From Streptosporangiaceae bacterium (GTDB taxonomy: Bacteria; Actinomycetota; Actinomycetes; Streptosporangiales; Streptosporangiaceae), in the NCBI GenBank assembly GCA_030040415.1, contig JASHTT010000258.1, positions 1 to 6,011 on the forward strand: a DNA stretch of 6,011 nt. The letters are read 5' to 3'. Of this stretch, positions 1-5,963 are shown piece by piece (position 1 is the first letter of the stretch; every line of letters begins with the position of its first letter). Below the pieces are notes generated by a model. That model saw only the letters and a program-made list of their open reading frames with translations, did not search any database and was not told where the DNA came from. The position numbers were made by a program, and so were the translations under genes.

Positions 1-1443
1 CGCGTCACACGACGCCATCGCAGCCGGGTTGGACTCGCCCGCTGAGGGCAGGGACAGCGGCGGTACCCGGTAGGTCCGCTCCCCGGGAATGCCCAGGGCC
101 TCGCGGCTGGTCGCCAGCACGCCCACCTTCGGGCAGCGCTGCAGGATCGTCTCGGCGGTCTTGGCGCAGCCGCCGATCAGGTGCTCGCAGTTATCCAGCA
201 CGACCAGGATGTCCTGCGGCGCTAGCGCATCACTGACCACATCCACGGCGGCCCGGCCCTGCTGCGGCGGGATCCGCAGCGCCCCGGTGATCGCGGCCGG
301 GACCGCGTCCTCGTCGGTGACCGCGGCAAGCTCGACCAGCCACACGCCGTCTGCCCAGCTGTCCAGCATGTCCGCGGCGACCTGCAGGGCCAGCCGGGTC
401 TTACCGGACCCGCCCGGCCCGGTCAGCGTCACCAGCCGCGCCGATTTCGCCAGTCCCCGCAACTCGGCGATCTCCCGCTCCCGGCCCACGAACGGGGCCA
501 GCTGGGCCGGCAGGTTGTTCGGCAGGCCCGGGTTACCCAGCGACCGCACCGGCGGAAACTCTGCCGCCACGCCCGGGCCGGACAGCTGGAACAGCCGCTC
601 GGGCCGGCCGAGATCCTTCAGCCGGTGCACCCCCAGATCCGTCAGTACCGCCCCGGCCGGCAGAGAATCGCGGGCCAGCGCCGCAGCCGTCTCCGACACC
701 AGCACCTGGCCGCCGTGCGCCACCGCGGCGATCCGGGCCGCCCGGTGCACATCCAGGCCCACCAGCCCGGCCACGGTCAGCTCCGCCGTGCCTGCGTGCA
801 CGCCCATCCGCACCCGCACCCGCTCGCCGCCCGGCCAGTCATGGCAGCCCAGCGCCTGCTGCATCGCCAGCACCGCCGCCACGCACCCCCGGGCGGAGGA
901 GAACCCGGCGAAGAACCCGTCCCCTAGGGTGTTCAGCTCCACCCCGCGATGCATGGCCAGCGCTGAGCGGATCAGCGCGTGATGCGCGCCCAGAACCTGG
1001 CCGTACGCTTGCGTGCCCAGCCGCTGCAACAGCCCTGTCGAACCCTCGATATCGGTGAACAAGAACACCACCGCACCCGCCAGCCCCGGCTGGTCAAGCC
1101 CAGCAGTCCCGATCGCGGCGGTATCACTTAGCAGCGCCCGGCCCAGCGGCTCCGCGAAAGCCCCCGCGACCAGTCCTTCGCGGGCCGCCAGCACCGCGCT
1201 GGCTGGCCCCCGGCCCCGGGCCGCCGCCACGAACAGATCGGCTGTCTGCCCGTCTAATCCCAGCGCACCCGCCAGCAGCACCGCGGTGTCCTTACGGGCC
1301 GTGCGGTTGATCCCCCGCTCCAAGTCACTGATCGCCCGCTGACTCACCCGCGCGGCCTCAGCCAGCTCATCCTGAGTCAGCCCAGCCTCATCGCGCAGCC
1401 GCCGCAGCAGACCGCCGAAAACCAGCTCACCCTGAGCTACCAC
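1..1443 (-). CDS. Xre-HTH / class III cyclase / NB-ARC ATPase regulator, C-terminal part cut by window edge
   Basis: I translated this gene by hand from the minus strand. It is open from a GTG at 1443 to base 1, giving 481 residues without a stop. Residues about 8-62 form an Xre-type helix-turn-helix (LTQDELAEAARVSQRAISDLERG). Residues about 122-260 form a class III adenylate/guanylate cyclase domain, with FLFTDIEGST at 127-136, NTLGDGFF at 171-178 and LDVHRAARI at 230-238. Residues 307-481 begin an NB-ARC/STAND-type ATPase: FVGRE at 318-322, Walker A GPGGSGKT at 342-349, Walker B ILVVLDN at 412-418, and ATSREALG at 444-451. Such proteins normally continue with a winged helix and TPR repeats, here off the window. 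Both metal-binding aspartates of the cyclase are present (D131, D175), but the adenine-recognising Lys and Asp slots read N171 and G226, and the transition-state Asn reads H233. It is probably a cytoplasmic signal-responsive transcription regulator. Whether it makes cyclic nucleotide is uncertain. GTG 1443 is the only usual start codon after the upstream in-frame TAG. Confidence 0.9.
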   Translation of the reverse strand, partial: MVAQGELVFGGLLRRLRDEAGLTQDELAEAARVSQRAISDLERGINRTARKDTAVLLAGALGLDGQTADLFVAAARGRGPASAVLAAREGLVAGAFAEPLGRALLSDTAAIGTAGLDQPGLAGAVVFLFTDIEGSTGLLQRLGTQAYGQVLGAHHALIRSALAMHRGVELNTLGDGFFAGFSSARGCVAAVLAMQQALGCHDWPGGERVRVRMGVHAGTAELTVAGLVGLDVHRAARIAAVAHGGQVLVSETAAALARDSLPAGAVLTDLGVHRLKDLGRPERLFQLSGPGVAAEFPPVRSLGNPGLPNNLPAQLAPFVGREREIAELRGLAKSARLVTLTGPGGSGKTRLALQVAADMLDSWADGVWLVELAAVTDEDAVPAAITGALRIPPQQGRAAVDVVSDALAPQDILVVLDNCEHLIGGCAKTAETILQRCPKVGVLATSREALGIPGERTYRVPPLSLPSAGESNPAAMASCDA

Positions 1444-1452
1444 CGGCTTGCC

Positions 1453-1457
1453 CCTCC
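1453..1457 (-). promoter_or_regulatory. Ribosome binding site of the HTH/cyclase/NB-ARC gene
   Basis: On the minus strand GGAGG, within a longer AGGCGGAGGGG purine run, ends 9 nt before GTG 1443. This supports that start. Confidence 0.7.
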
Positions 1458-1613
1458 GCCTCCCCGCATCCAGCGCCCGCCCGCGGGGAGTGCCAGGTAA
1501 CCAAGCCTAAAACCTGTGCCCGTCATGTGCCCAGCTACGTATGTCCACCGGCCGACCACTTGGCGACAGTGGAGCGCACCACAAGCCCGCTGCTGGGCAG
1601 CGCTTCGCATCAC

Positions 1614-1619
1614 AAGGGG
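1614..1619 (+). promoter_or_regulatory. Ribosome binding site of the methyltransferase gene
   Basis: AAGGGG lies 7 nt upstream of ATG 1627. The longer in-frame reading from GTG 1516 lacks any such site, so this decides the start. Confidence 0.65.
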
Positions 1620-1626
1620 CCAGATC

Positions 1627-2553
1627 ATGAACGATCGCGTGCTACCGGGTCAGCAACTCAACGCGAGTGACAGGTCCATAGCCGACAGCTACGACCTCTA
1701 CTACGGCAGCGGGTTGTACGACGGACGTTACCCACGGCCGAATCCGGCGACCTATCGATCTGTCCTGCGGCTTGCCAGAAATGCCGCACGGATACTGGAC
1801 TTCGGCGCCGGCAGCGGTCGCTACGCGCTGCCGATCCTGCAAGCGACCGGCGCCTTCGTCTGCGCCTATGACATCTCCGCCGACGCGTGCGGGGCGCTGG
1901 AAGGCCGGGCCGCGGCCGCCCGTGCCGACGCTGTGCGTCTGCTGATCACGCCTGACCTCGAGGCCGCCCGATCTGCGGGTCCTTACGACCTGGTCCTCTC
2001 GCTGTTCGGCGTCCTGTCCCACATCGAGACAACCGGGGGGCGAATCGATGCGCTGAGGTCGATGCGCTCCATGCTGACCGTCCAGGGTCGGCTCCTGCTG
2101 ACCGTGCCGAATGCTGTTCGCAGATTCCCGTTGCACACAGCCTCGGCCCAGCACACCAGCGAGGCGGCGAGTGAAACCGCTGTCCGGGCGTGCCTGCGTC
2201 GTTATTACCCGTCGGCGCGGCAGGTGACCTATCACCACGACATCGAGAACGCACAGCGGCCATTTCCCTACTACCTGTACTCGCGCCGTCAGCTGGCCAG
2301 TGACCTCGCTACCGCTGGCTTTGCTCTCGAGCTCCTCGAAGCCGACAGCATCCTGCCCGAGCGCAGGTTGGTCCGCACTCCAGCACTGGCGCCGGCCGAT
2401 GACGTTCTTCGCGTGCTACTCCCGTCGTGGGCGGGCTACGGGCTGCGAGCAACCTGCCGGGTCGGCCCACCATGGTTGCTAACGGCAAGACCCAGCCGGG
2501 CCTGGCGGCGATTAGTTTCCGGCTCGCTGACCGTCTGGATCCTTGACAACTGA
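1627..2553 (+). CDS. Class I SAM-dependent methyltransferase
   Basis: This gene encodes 308 residues. The Rossmann-fold SAM-binding pattern is clear: motif I ILDFGAGSGR at 56-65, the acidic end of strand 2 in AYDIS (D82) that should bind the SAM ribose, the strand-4 motif YDLVLSLFGVLSHI at 120-133, and GRLLLTVPN at 154-162 after the conserved R-ALRSMRSML helix. A later YYLYSRRQLASDLATAGF segment matches the post-Rossmann 'tyrosine, loop, helix, aGF' element seen in many small-molecule and Trm9/ALKBH8-like methyltransferases. The acceptor substrate cannot be told from the sequence. There are no membrane segments, so the protein is probably cytoplasmic. The C-terminal 50 residues are Arg- and Trp-rich and look unlike the family core. 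ATG 1627 was chosen for its ribosome binding site and because the 37 residues upstream look non-coding. Leu296 is encoded by TTA (2512-2514), a rare codon in high-GC actinomycetes. The next gene starts 30 bp downstream, so the two are probably co-transcribed. Confidence 0.88.
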   Translation: MNDRVLPGQQLNASDRSIADSYDLYYGSGLYDGRYPRPNPATYRSVLRLARNAARILDFGAGSGRYALPILQATGAFVCAYDISADACGALEGRAAAARADAVRLLITPDLEAARSAGPYDLVLSLFGVLSHIETTGGRIDALRSMRSMLTVQGRLLLTVPNAVRRFPLHTASAQHTSEAASETAVRACLRRYYPSARQVTYHHDIENAQRPFPYYLYSRRQLASDLATAGFALELLEADSILPERRLVRTPALAPADDVLRVLLPSWAGYGLRATCRVGPPWLLTARPSRAWRRLVSGSLTVWILDN

Positions 2554-2573
2554 CCAAGGGCGGACAGCGCCGC

Positions 2574-2578
2574 GGAGG
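2574..2578 (+). promoter_or_regulatory. Ribosome binding site of the DUF899 gene
   Basis: GGAGG ends 5 nt before ATG 2584. The later in-frame ATG at 2638 (residue 19) has no comparable site, so 2584 is preferred. Confidence 0.7.
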
Positions 2579-2583
2579 CGATC

Positions 2584-3348
2584 ATGAGTGCTGAGTCATG
2601 GAACGAGCGCGGACCAGTAGCCGGCAGAGCCGCGCCAATGCCCGACGTGACCGACCGGTCCACCTGGCAGGCTCAGCTGGACGAGCTGCTGGTGCGAGAG
2701 AAGGCCCACACCCGAGAAGGCGACGCGATCGCGGCGGCCCGGCGGCGACTGCCGATGGTCGAGGTAGATGCCACGATCCCGCTGACAGGAGAGCGCGGAC
2801 CGGTCGCGCTGCTGCAGGTCTTCGAAGGCCGCCGCCAGCTCATCGCGTACTTCCACATGTGGCACACCGGCAAGCCCGCGGAGGACCAGTGCTCGGGCTG
2901 TACGTTCTGCAACGGACAGGTACGCCATCTGCCCTACCTGCACTCGCGCGACGTCACCTTCGCCACCTTCTCCGAGGGACCGTACGAGGAAAGCGGCCGC
3001 TATCGCGATTTCATGGGCTACGAGATGCCCTGGTACTCGGTAAGTGACTCCGCGGACGCGCTGCTCGCCGGCCGCGGGTACGGCTTGATTGTCTGCTACT
3101 TGCGCGACGGGGACCGGGTGTTCGAGACGTATTGGACCACTGGCCGGGCCACGGAGGCCATGGGGTCCGTGTACGGCCTGCTCGACATGACTGTGTACGG
3201 CCGTCAGGAGACATTCGAGCAGTCTCCGCCGGGCTGGCCTCAGTTCTGGCGGAACAACGGCGAGCAATGGCGCATCAACGGGCGCCCGACCCCCCAGTGG
3301 GAGCGGCTGGCGGCGGGGCGCTCCGACGAGCTCGGCGTCAGCAGCTAG
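2584..3348 (+). CDS. DUF899 family thioredoxin-fold protein
   Basis: This gene encodes 254 residues and matches the DUF899 (AhpC/TSA-related thioredoxin-like) pattern along its length. In order these are an N-terminal helix with E39-K-x-x-T-R-E-x-D and RRRLPMVEVD at 53-62, LLQVFEGRRQLIAYFHMW at 76-93, a cysteine cluster CSGCTFC (C103, C106, C109), LHSRDVTFATFSEGPYEES, MGYEMPWYS, and the C-terminal GDRVFETYWTTGRATEAM and LLDMTVYGRQETFE. The CxxC lies where the thioredoxin-fold active site is expected, so a thiol-disulfide or peroxide-related redox role is plausible, but no DUF899 reaction is established to my knowledge. The third cysteine, C109, stands where many family members have an aromatic residue (CSFW). 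There is no signal peptide or membrane segment, so it is probably cytoplasmic. It lies 30 bp after the methyltransferase and is likely in its operon. The family call is from remembered motifs. Confidence 0.87.
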   Translation: MSAESWNERGPVAGRAAPMPDVTDRSTWQAQLDELLVREKAHTREGDAIAAARRRLPMVEVDATIPLTGERGPVALLQVFEGRRQLIAYFHMWHTGKPAEDQCSGCTFCNGQVRHLPYLHSRDVTFATFSEGPYEESGRYRDFMGYEMPWYSVSDSADALLAGRGYGLIVCYLRDGDRVFETYWTTGRATEAMGSVYGLLDMTVYGRQETFEQSPPGWPQFWRNNGEQWRINGRPTPQWERLAAGRSDELGVSS

Positions 3349-3424
3349 GGACTAACGCGCGTCTGGGCAACAGTTCCCCGGACGAGGGTTCTACGGTGAT
3401 CGCAGGGAGCATGAAAGGCCTGGC

Positions 3425-3450
3425 GCTCGTGCCTGGTACCAGTCGCGAGC
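3425..3450. repeat. 26-bp imperfect inverted repeat upstream of the TPR-like gene
   Basis: The 10-bp perfect palindrome CTGGTACCAG (3433-3442) is flanked symmetrically by GCTCG (3425-3429) and CGAGC (3446-3450). All share one centre of symmetry, with 11 of 13 half-site positions complementary. It lies 46 bp before the ATG at 3497, inside the 148-bp gap after the DUF899 gene. It may be an operator or an RNA hairpin in the leader. It has no T-tract, so there is no strong reason to call it a terminator. Confidence 0.45.
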
Positions 3451-3487
3451 AGCCGTGCACCCGATCGAGCGCTCTTCCGGAGAAACC

Positions 3488-3491
3488 GAGG
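3488..3491 (+). promoter_or_regulatory. Ribosome binding site of the TPR-like gene
   Basis: GAGG lies 5 nt upstream of ATG 3497. A GTG at 3455 in the same frame has no purine-rich site before it, so the shorter reading is preferred. Confidence 0.5.
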
Positions 3492-3496
3492 CTGCG

Positions 3497-4018
3497 ATGC
3501 CCGAAGAAGACAGGCCGAGCGAACAGACGAGCGCCAAGAGCCCACCAGGAACCGGCAGCGTCTCGGATGTCAGGTTGCTAGCAGCGCAGTTGTTCAACGA
3601 CGTATGGCGGCTGATGGAGGTGGACAAGCGCACGACCAAGGACGACGACCTGATGATCCATACGGCGCACGCTTCTCGCTATCACTGGGGCCAAGTTCCG
3701 GACGCGACACCGCACAACCTGGCCCGCGGCGAGTGGCAGATCTCGCGTGTCTACTGCGTGCTCGGGCGGGCCGAGCCTGCCATGCATCACGCCAGGAGGG
3801 TGCTGGACATCTGCGAGGAGAACGACATCGGCGACTTCGACTTGGCGTACGCCTACGAAGCGCTGGCAAGGGCTCACGCGGTCGCCGGTCACCCCGAGGA
3901 AGCCAGGCGGTACACCGACAGCGCGCTATCCGCCGCCGGGAACATTACCGACGACGATGATCGTGACCTCCTGATCGCCGACCTGGAGACGATTCCCGGC
4001 CAGCCGCGCTACTGGTAA
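3497..4018 (+). CDS. Small TPR-like protein of unknown function
   Basis: This gene encodes 173 residues. The first 22 are polar and Pro/Glu/Ser-rich, so probably disordered. The rest is helical: VWRLMEVDKRT at 36-46, MIHTAHASRYHWGQV at 53-67, then two TPR-like helix pairs. The first, about 76-109, has ARGEWQISRVYCVLGRAEPA then a second helix; the other, about 114-147, has FDLAYAYEALARAHAVAGHPEEA. The G-R-A-E-P-A and G-H-P-E-E-A turns fit the TPR consensus position for small residues. I recall similar hypothetical proteins in other actinomycetes, with the HAASRYHWG-type and GEWQxSRVYxVLGRxEPA motifs, but none with an assigned function. TPR folds usually bind protein or peptide partners. There is no signal peptide or membrane helix. 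The gene is 148 bp beyond the DUF899 gene and may have its own promoter. A convergent hairpin lies 68 bp after its stop. Confidence 0.82.
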   Translation: MPEEDRPSEQTSAKSPPGTGSVSDVRLLAAQLFNDVWRLMEVDKRTTKDDDLMIHTAHASRYHWGQVPDATPHNLARGEWQISRVYCVLGRAEPAMHHARRVLDICEENDIGDFDLAYAYEALARAHAVAGHPEEARRYTDSALSAAGNITDDDDRDLLIADLETIPGQPRYW

Positions 4019-4086
4019 GCCGACAACCGCACGCACCTCGGCGTAACGGCGCGGACCGGCCAGGCAGGTGGGCCGTACTGAGTGGA

Positions 4087-4128
4087 GGGTGTGGCCGGGC
4101 CGCCCGGTCGAGCGGCCCGGCCACACCC
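4087..4128. terminator. Bidirectional hairpin terminator between convergent genes
   Basis: The arms 4087-4103 and 4112-4128 are exactly complementary over 17 bp, rich in G and C, around an 8-nt loop (CCGGTCGA). There is no run of T on either side, as is common for actinomycete terminators. It lies 68 bp after the stop of the TPR-like gene and only 3 bp after the stop of the minus-strand propeller gene, the right position to end transcription in both directions. Confidence 0.82.
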
Positions 4129-4131
4129 GCA

Positions 4132-5403
4132 CTACGGCAGGAAGGCGAAGGCCCACGGACGAGTGTTGAACCCAGTGCCGCCGAGCGGAATCAGGCTGGT
4201 CACGTGGCCGGTAGCCGTGCTGATGGCCGCGACCGAGGTCCCGCTGCCGACGTACAGCACCCGGCTGTTGGGGTTAACGGCGATGGCGGTGGGGTAGTCC
4301 AGGCCCCGGACCGCGATAGGTGCCAGCGCCTTGCCGGACGTCGTGCTGATCGGCACGACCTCGGTCTTCTCGGTGAGCACGTACACGCGATTCCCGTTCG
4401 GGGCCATGGCCAGGTTGTATCCGTAGCCCGTGCCCTTAGGCAGCTTGATCGTCGGCCCGGCGGTGTTGGTGGCCAGGTCGACCGGCGTGACCGCCTGACT
4501 GGACAGGACGTAAGCCGTCTGGCCATTGGGCGACAGCACTGCGGCCCTCACGACGCCAGCCGCCTTGATGCGCACCGGCGTGAGCAGCTTCCCGGTGGCG
4601 ACGCTGATCTGATTCAGGCTGCCCTTCGAATACCCCTCGAGTACCACCAGGGTCTTGCCATTCGGCGTGACGAGAACCTGCACTGGCTCGCCCGGATCAC
4701 TCAGAAAGATGGGCTTGAGCGCCTTGTTCGTCGCGGTGCGCACGGGCACGATTTCGACGTTTGCGTGGTTGACGCCCACTGCGTACAGCGTCTGGCCGTT
4801 TGGACTGATCGCCATCTCGTAGAGGGTCATGGGCATCTGTATTGCCTTCCCCGCGTGGTTGTCGGCCACGTCGACGGGCACGATGGCCCTGAACTTCCTC
4901 AGTACGTACACGGTCTGCCCGCTGGGCGTGATGACAAGTTGGCCTGGCTTGCCATCGATATCGATCGACCGCCCGGCGGTTTTGTCCAGCAGGTTGACCG
5001 GGATAACCCCGGACTTGTCGGCCAGGCTGCCGTCCACGTAGCCCTTGCCATCGGGGCCGACGGCGATCTCGAACGCGGTGTCGCTGGGAACCCTGATCGC
5101 CTTCTCTGCTGTGCTGCTCTTGGTCTGCACAGGTACGATCTTCGAGCCGGCGGCGATGTAGGCGACTGGCCATAGGACCCGGTGGACGGCCGGCGGCCGG
5201 TGTCTTGTGGTGCTGCCGCGGCTCGCGTAGGCGGCGGGTATTGCTACGGCGATGACAGCCACGATCACGGCCGCGACGATGGCGGCACGGTTTCTCCGGC
5301 GGAGTCTTCTGCCTGCTTCCAGCGACTTGTTCACGAGCGCTCCTATCGGTGGTTCGGACTGCGCGGCGCGATCAAGCAGTTCGCGGAGCGATGCCTCATC
5401 CAC
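4132..5403 (-). CDS. Single-pass membrane protein with extracytoplasmic beta-propeller, putative sigma-factor partner
   Basis: This gene encodes 423 residues from GTG 5403. The N-terminal cytoplasmic part (1-39) carries SLRELLDRAAQSEPPIG at 5-21 and ends in an arginine-rich stretch (RRLRRRNR, 32-39). A hydrophobic helix follows at about 40-60. By the positive-inside rule the remaining 360 residues lie outside the membrane. From about residue 76 there are roughly eight units of about 42 residues with a repeated pattern: x-PNG-x-T-x-YVL, then a short loop, then IVPVD-x-A-T-N-x-A-G-x-x-I. Clear copies include SPNGQTLYAV, TPNGKTLVVL, SPNGQTAYVL and APNGNRVYVL. This is a YVTN/lactonase-like beta-propeller; the C-terminal PWAFAFLP segment may close the first blade. 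Catalytic residues of a lactonase are not evident. The gene overlaps the sigma factor by 8 nt, so it may sense an external cue and hold or release the sigma factor. No zinc anti-sigma HxxxCxxC motif is present. The propeller fold call is firm and the regulatory role is inferred. Confidence 0.85.
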   Translation of the reverse strand: MDEASLRELLDRAAQSEPPIGALVNKSLEAGRRLRRRNRAAIVAAVIVAVIAVAIPAAYASRGSTTRHRPPAVHRVLWPVAYIAAGSKIVPVQTKSSTAEKAIRVPSDTAFEIAVGPDGKGYVDGSLADKSGVIPVNLLDKTAGRSIDIDGKPGQLVITPSGQTVYVLRKFRAIVPVDVADNHAGKAIQMPMTLYEMAISPNGQTLYAVGVNHANVEIVPVRTATNKALKPIFLSDPGEPVQVLVTPNGKTLVVLEGYSKGSLNQISVATGKLLTPVRIKAAGVVRAAVLSPNGQTAYVLSSQAVTPVDLATNTAGPTIKLPKGTGYGYNLAMAPNGNRVYVLTEKTEVVPISTTSGKALAPIAVRGLDYPTAIAVNPNSRVLYVGSGTSVAAISTATGHVTSLIPLGGTGFNTRPWAFAFLP

Positions 5404-5944
5404 GGCTGTCCCTCCCCGACTGCGCGTCCGGTCCGGCAAACCGGCCGGGCAGGTGTGATTCGGCGTCGGCGTCGGTCAGCAGCACGCGCAGCTTGTCCAG
5501 TGCGCGCGCACTCTGGCTCTTGACGTTGCCGGTGGAGCAGTCGAGGATCGCGGCCGTCTCCTCGACGCTGAAGTCACCCCAGTACCGCAGCACCACGACA
5601 GCGCGCGCTCTGGCCGGCAGCATCGATAGCGCGTCAAGCACGGCCATGCGAGTCTCGGGCGAGAACGGCGGAATCGGGCGCTCCGGCAGGTTACCGGTCA
5701 GCACCTCGGCCGGGCGACGCCGGCGGTTCTCCGCCAGGTAGGTATTGAGCAACGTGCGCATCGTGTAGGCCTGCACAGCGTCGCGACGGCGGATCCGCCG
5801 CCACGACGCGAACACCCTGGCCAAGGTCGTCTGCGCCAGGTCTTCCGCGGTATGCCAGTTTCCACAGAGCAGGTAGGCGGTCCGCCTCAGCCGGGGTGCC
5901 ACAGCCTCGGCGAACTCGACGAACTCGTCCTCCGCGGCAGTCAT
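5396..5944 (-). CDS. SigE-family ECF RNA polymerase sigma factor
   Basis: This gene encodes 182 residues. Region 2 spans about 7-77 (DEFVEFAEAVAPRLRRTAYLL, then AEDLAQTTLARVFASWRRI and AYTMRTLLNTYLAENRRRR), the core-binding and -10-recognising part. Region 4 spans about 100-156, with LPARARAVVVLRYWGDFSVEE and the -35-recognising helix-turn-helix TAAILDCSTGNVKSQSARAL. This order and wording match the actinobacterial SigE-like ECF family (TIGR02983-type). Region 1.1, region 3 and extra C-terminal domains are absent, so it is a minimal two-domain sigma factor, with a short polar tail after region 4. ATG 5944 is preferred because it follows GGGAGGAG; an ATG at 5989 would add 15 residues without a visible ribosome binding site. 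The stop overlaps the GTG of the membrane propeller gene, so the two form one unit. The promoter lies beyond the right edge or in the last 67 bases, where I see nothing I could call. Confidence 0.92.
   Translation of the reverse strand: MTAAEDEFVEFAEAVAPRLRRTAYLLCGNWHTAEDLAQTTLARVFASWRRIRRRDAVQAYTMRTLLNTYLAENRRRRPAEVLTGNLPERPIPPFSPETRMAVLDALSMLPARARAVVVLRYWGDFSVEETAAILDCSTGNVKSQSARALDKLRVLLTDADAESHLPGRFAGPDAQSGRDSRG
5411..5415 (-). promoter_or_regulatory. Ribosome binding site of the propeller gene, inside the sigma gene
   Basis: GGAGG, within GGGGAGGGA on the minus strand, ends 7 nt before GTG 5403. It lies within the last codons of the sigma factor gene. It favours GTG 5403 over the ATG at 5439, which would give a 44-nt overlap. 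Confidence 0.7.
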
Positions 5945-5955
5945 GTGCGCGGCTG

Positions 5956-5963
5956 CTCCTCCC
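5956..5963 (-). promoter_or_regulatory. Ribosome binding site of the sigma factor gene
   Basis: GGGAGGAG on the minus strand ends 11 nt before ATG 5944, a slightly long gap. It is still the only purine-rich site near either candidate start. Confidence 0.5.

Larger units (their letters stand above)
1444..1626. promoter_or_regulatory. Divergent intergenic region, presumed promoters for both flanking genes
   Basis: These 183 bp separate two divergently read genes and must hold at least the leftward promoter and probably the rightward one. The stretch around 1498-1515 is locally AT-rich (GTAACCAAGCCTAAAACC) against a GC-rich background, and TACGTA at 1537-1542 is a possible -10-like hexamer. I could not pair either with a good -35 box at proper spacing, so no promoter is assigned. 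A weak dyad, CCACT and AGTGG separated by 7 nt, lies at 1556-1572 and could be an operator half-site pair, but arms this short occur by chance. A GTG at 1516 in frame with the methyltransferase has no ribosome binding site. Confidence 0.5.

Noticed and set aside
89..982. A long plus-strand open frame opposite the HTH/cyclase/NB-ARC gene (297 residues)
   Set aside because: Its translation is a Ser/Arg/Pro/Thr-rich low-complexity string with no domain, while the opposite strand gives clear HTH, cyclase and P-loop motifs. It is a high-GC antisense shadow.
1585..1598. Short hairpin GCCC-GCTGCT-GGGC before the methyltransferase
   Set aside because: A four-base stem in GC-rich DNA is expected by chance.
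1516..1626. A 37-residue N-terminal extension of the methyltransferase from GTG 1516
   Set aside because: It has no ribosome binding site and its residues (Cys, Trp and Arg scattered) do not resemble the family; ATG 1627 has AAGGGG at 7 nt.
3411..3581. A 56-residue open frame starting at ATG 3411 with AGGGAG just upstream
   Set aside because: The ribosome binding site is good, but the product is Arg/Pro/Ser-rich and runs into the TPR-like gene in another frame. A leader peptide cannot be excluded, but there is no positive support.
4204..5175. A 323-residue plus-strand open frame opposite the propeller gene
   Set aside because: It is Asp/Arg/His/Gly-rich without family motifs and is antisense to a repeat protein with clear PNG-x-x-x-Y turns.
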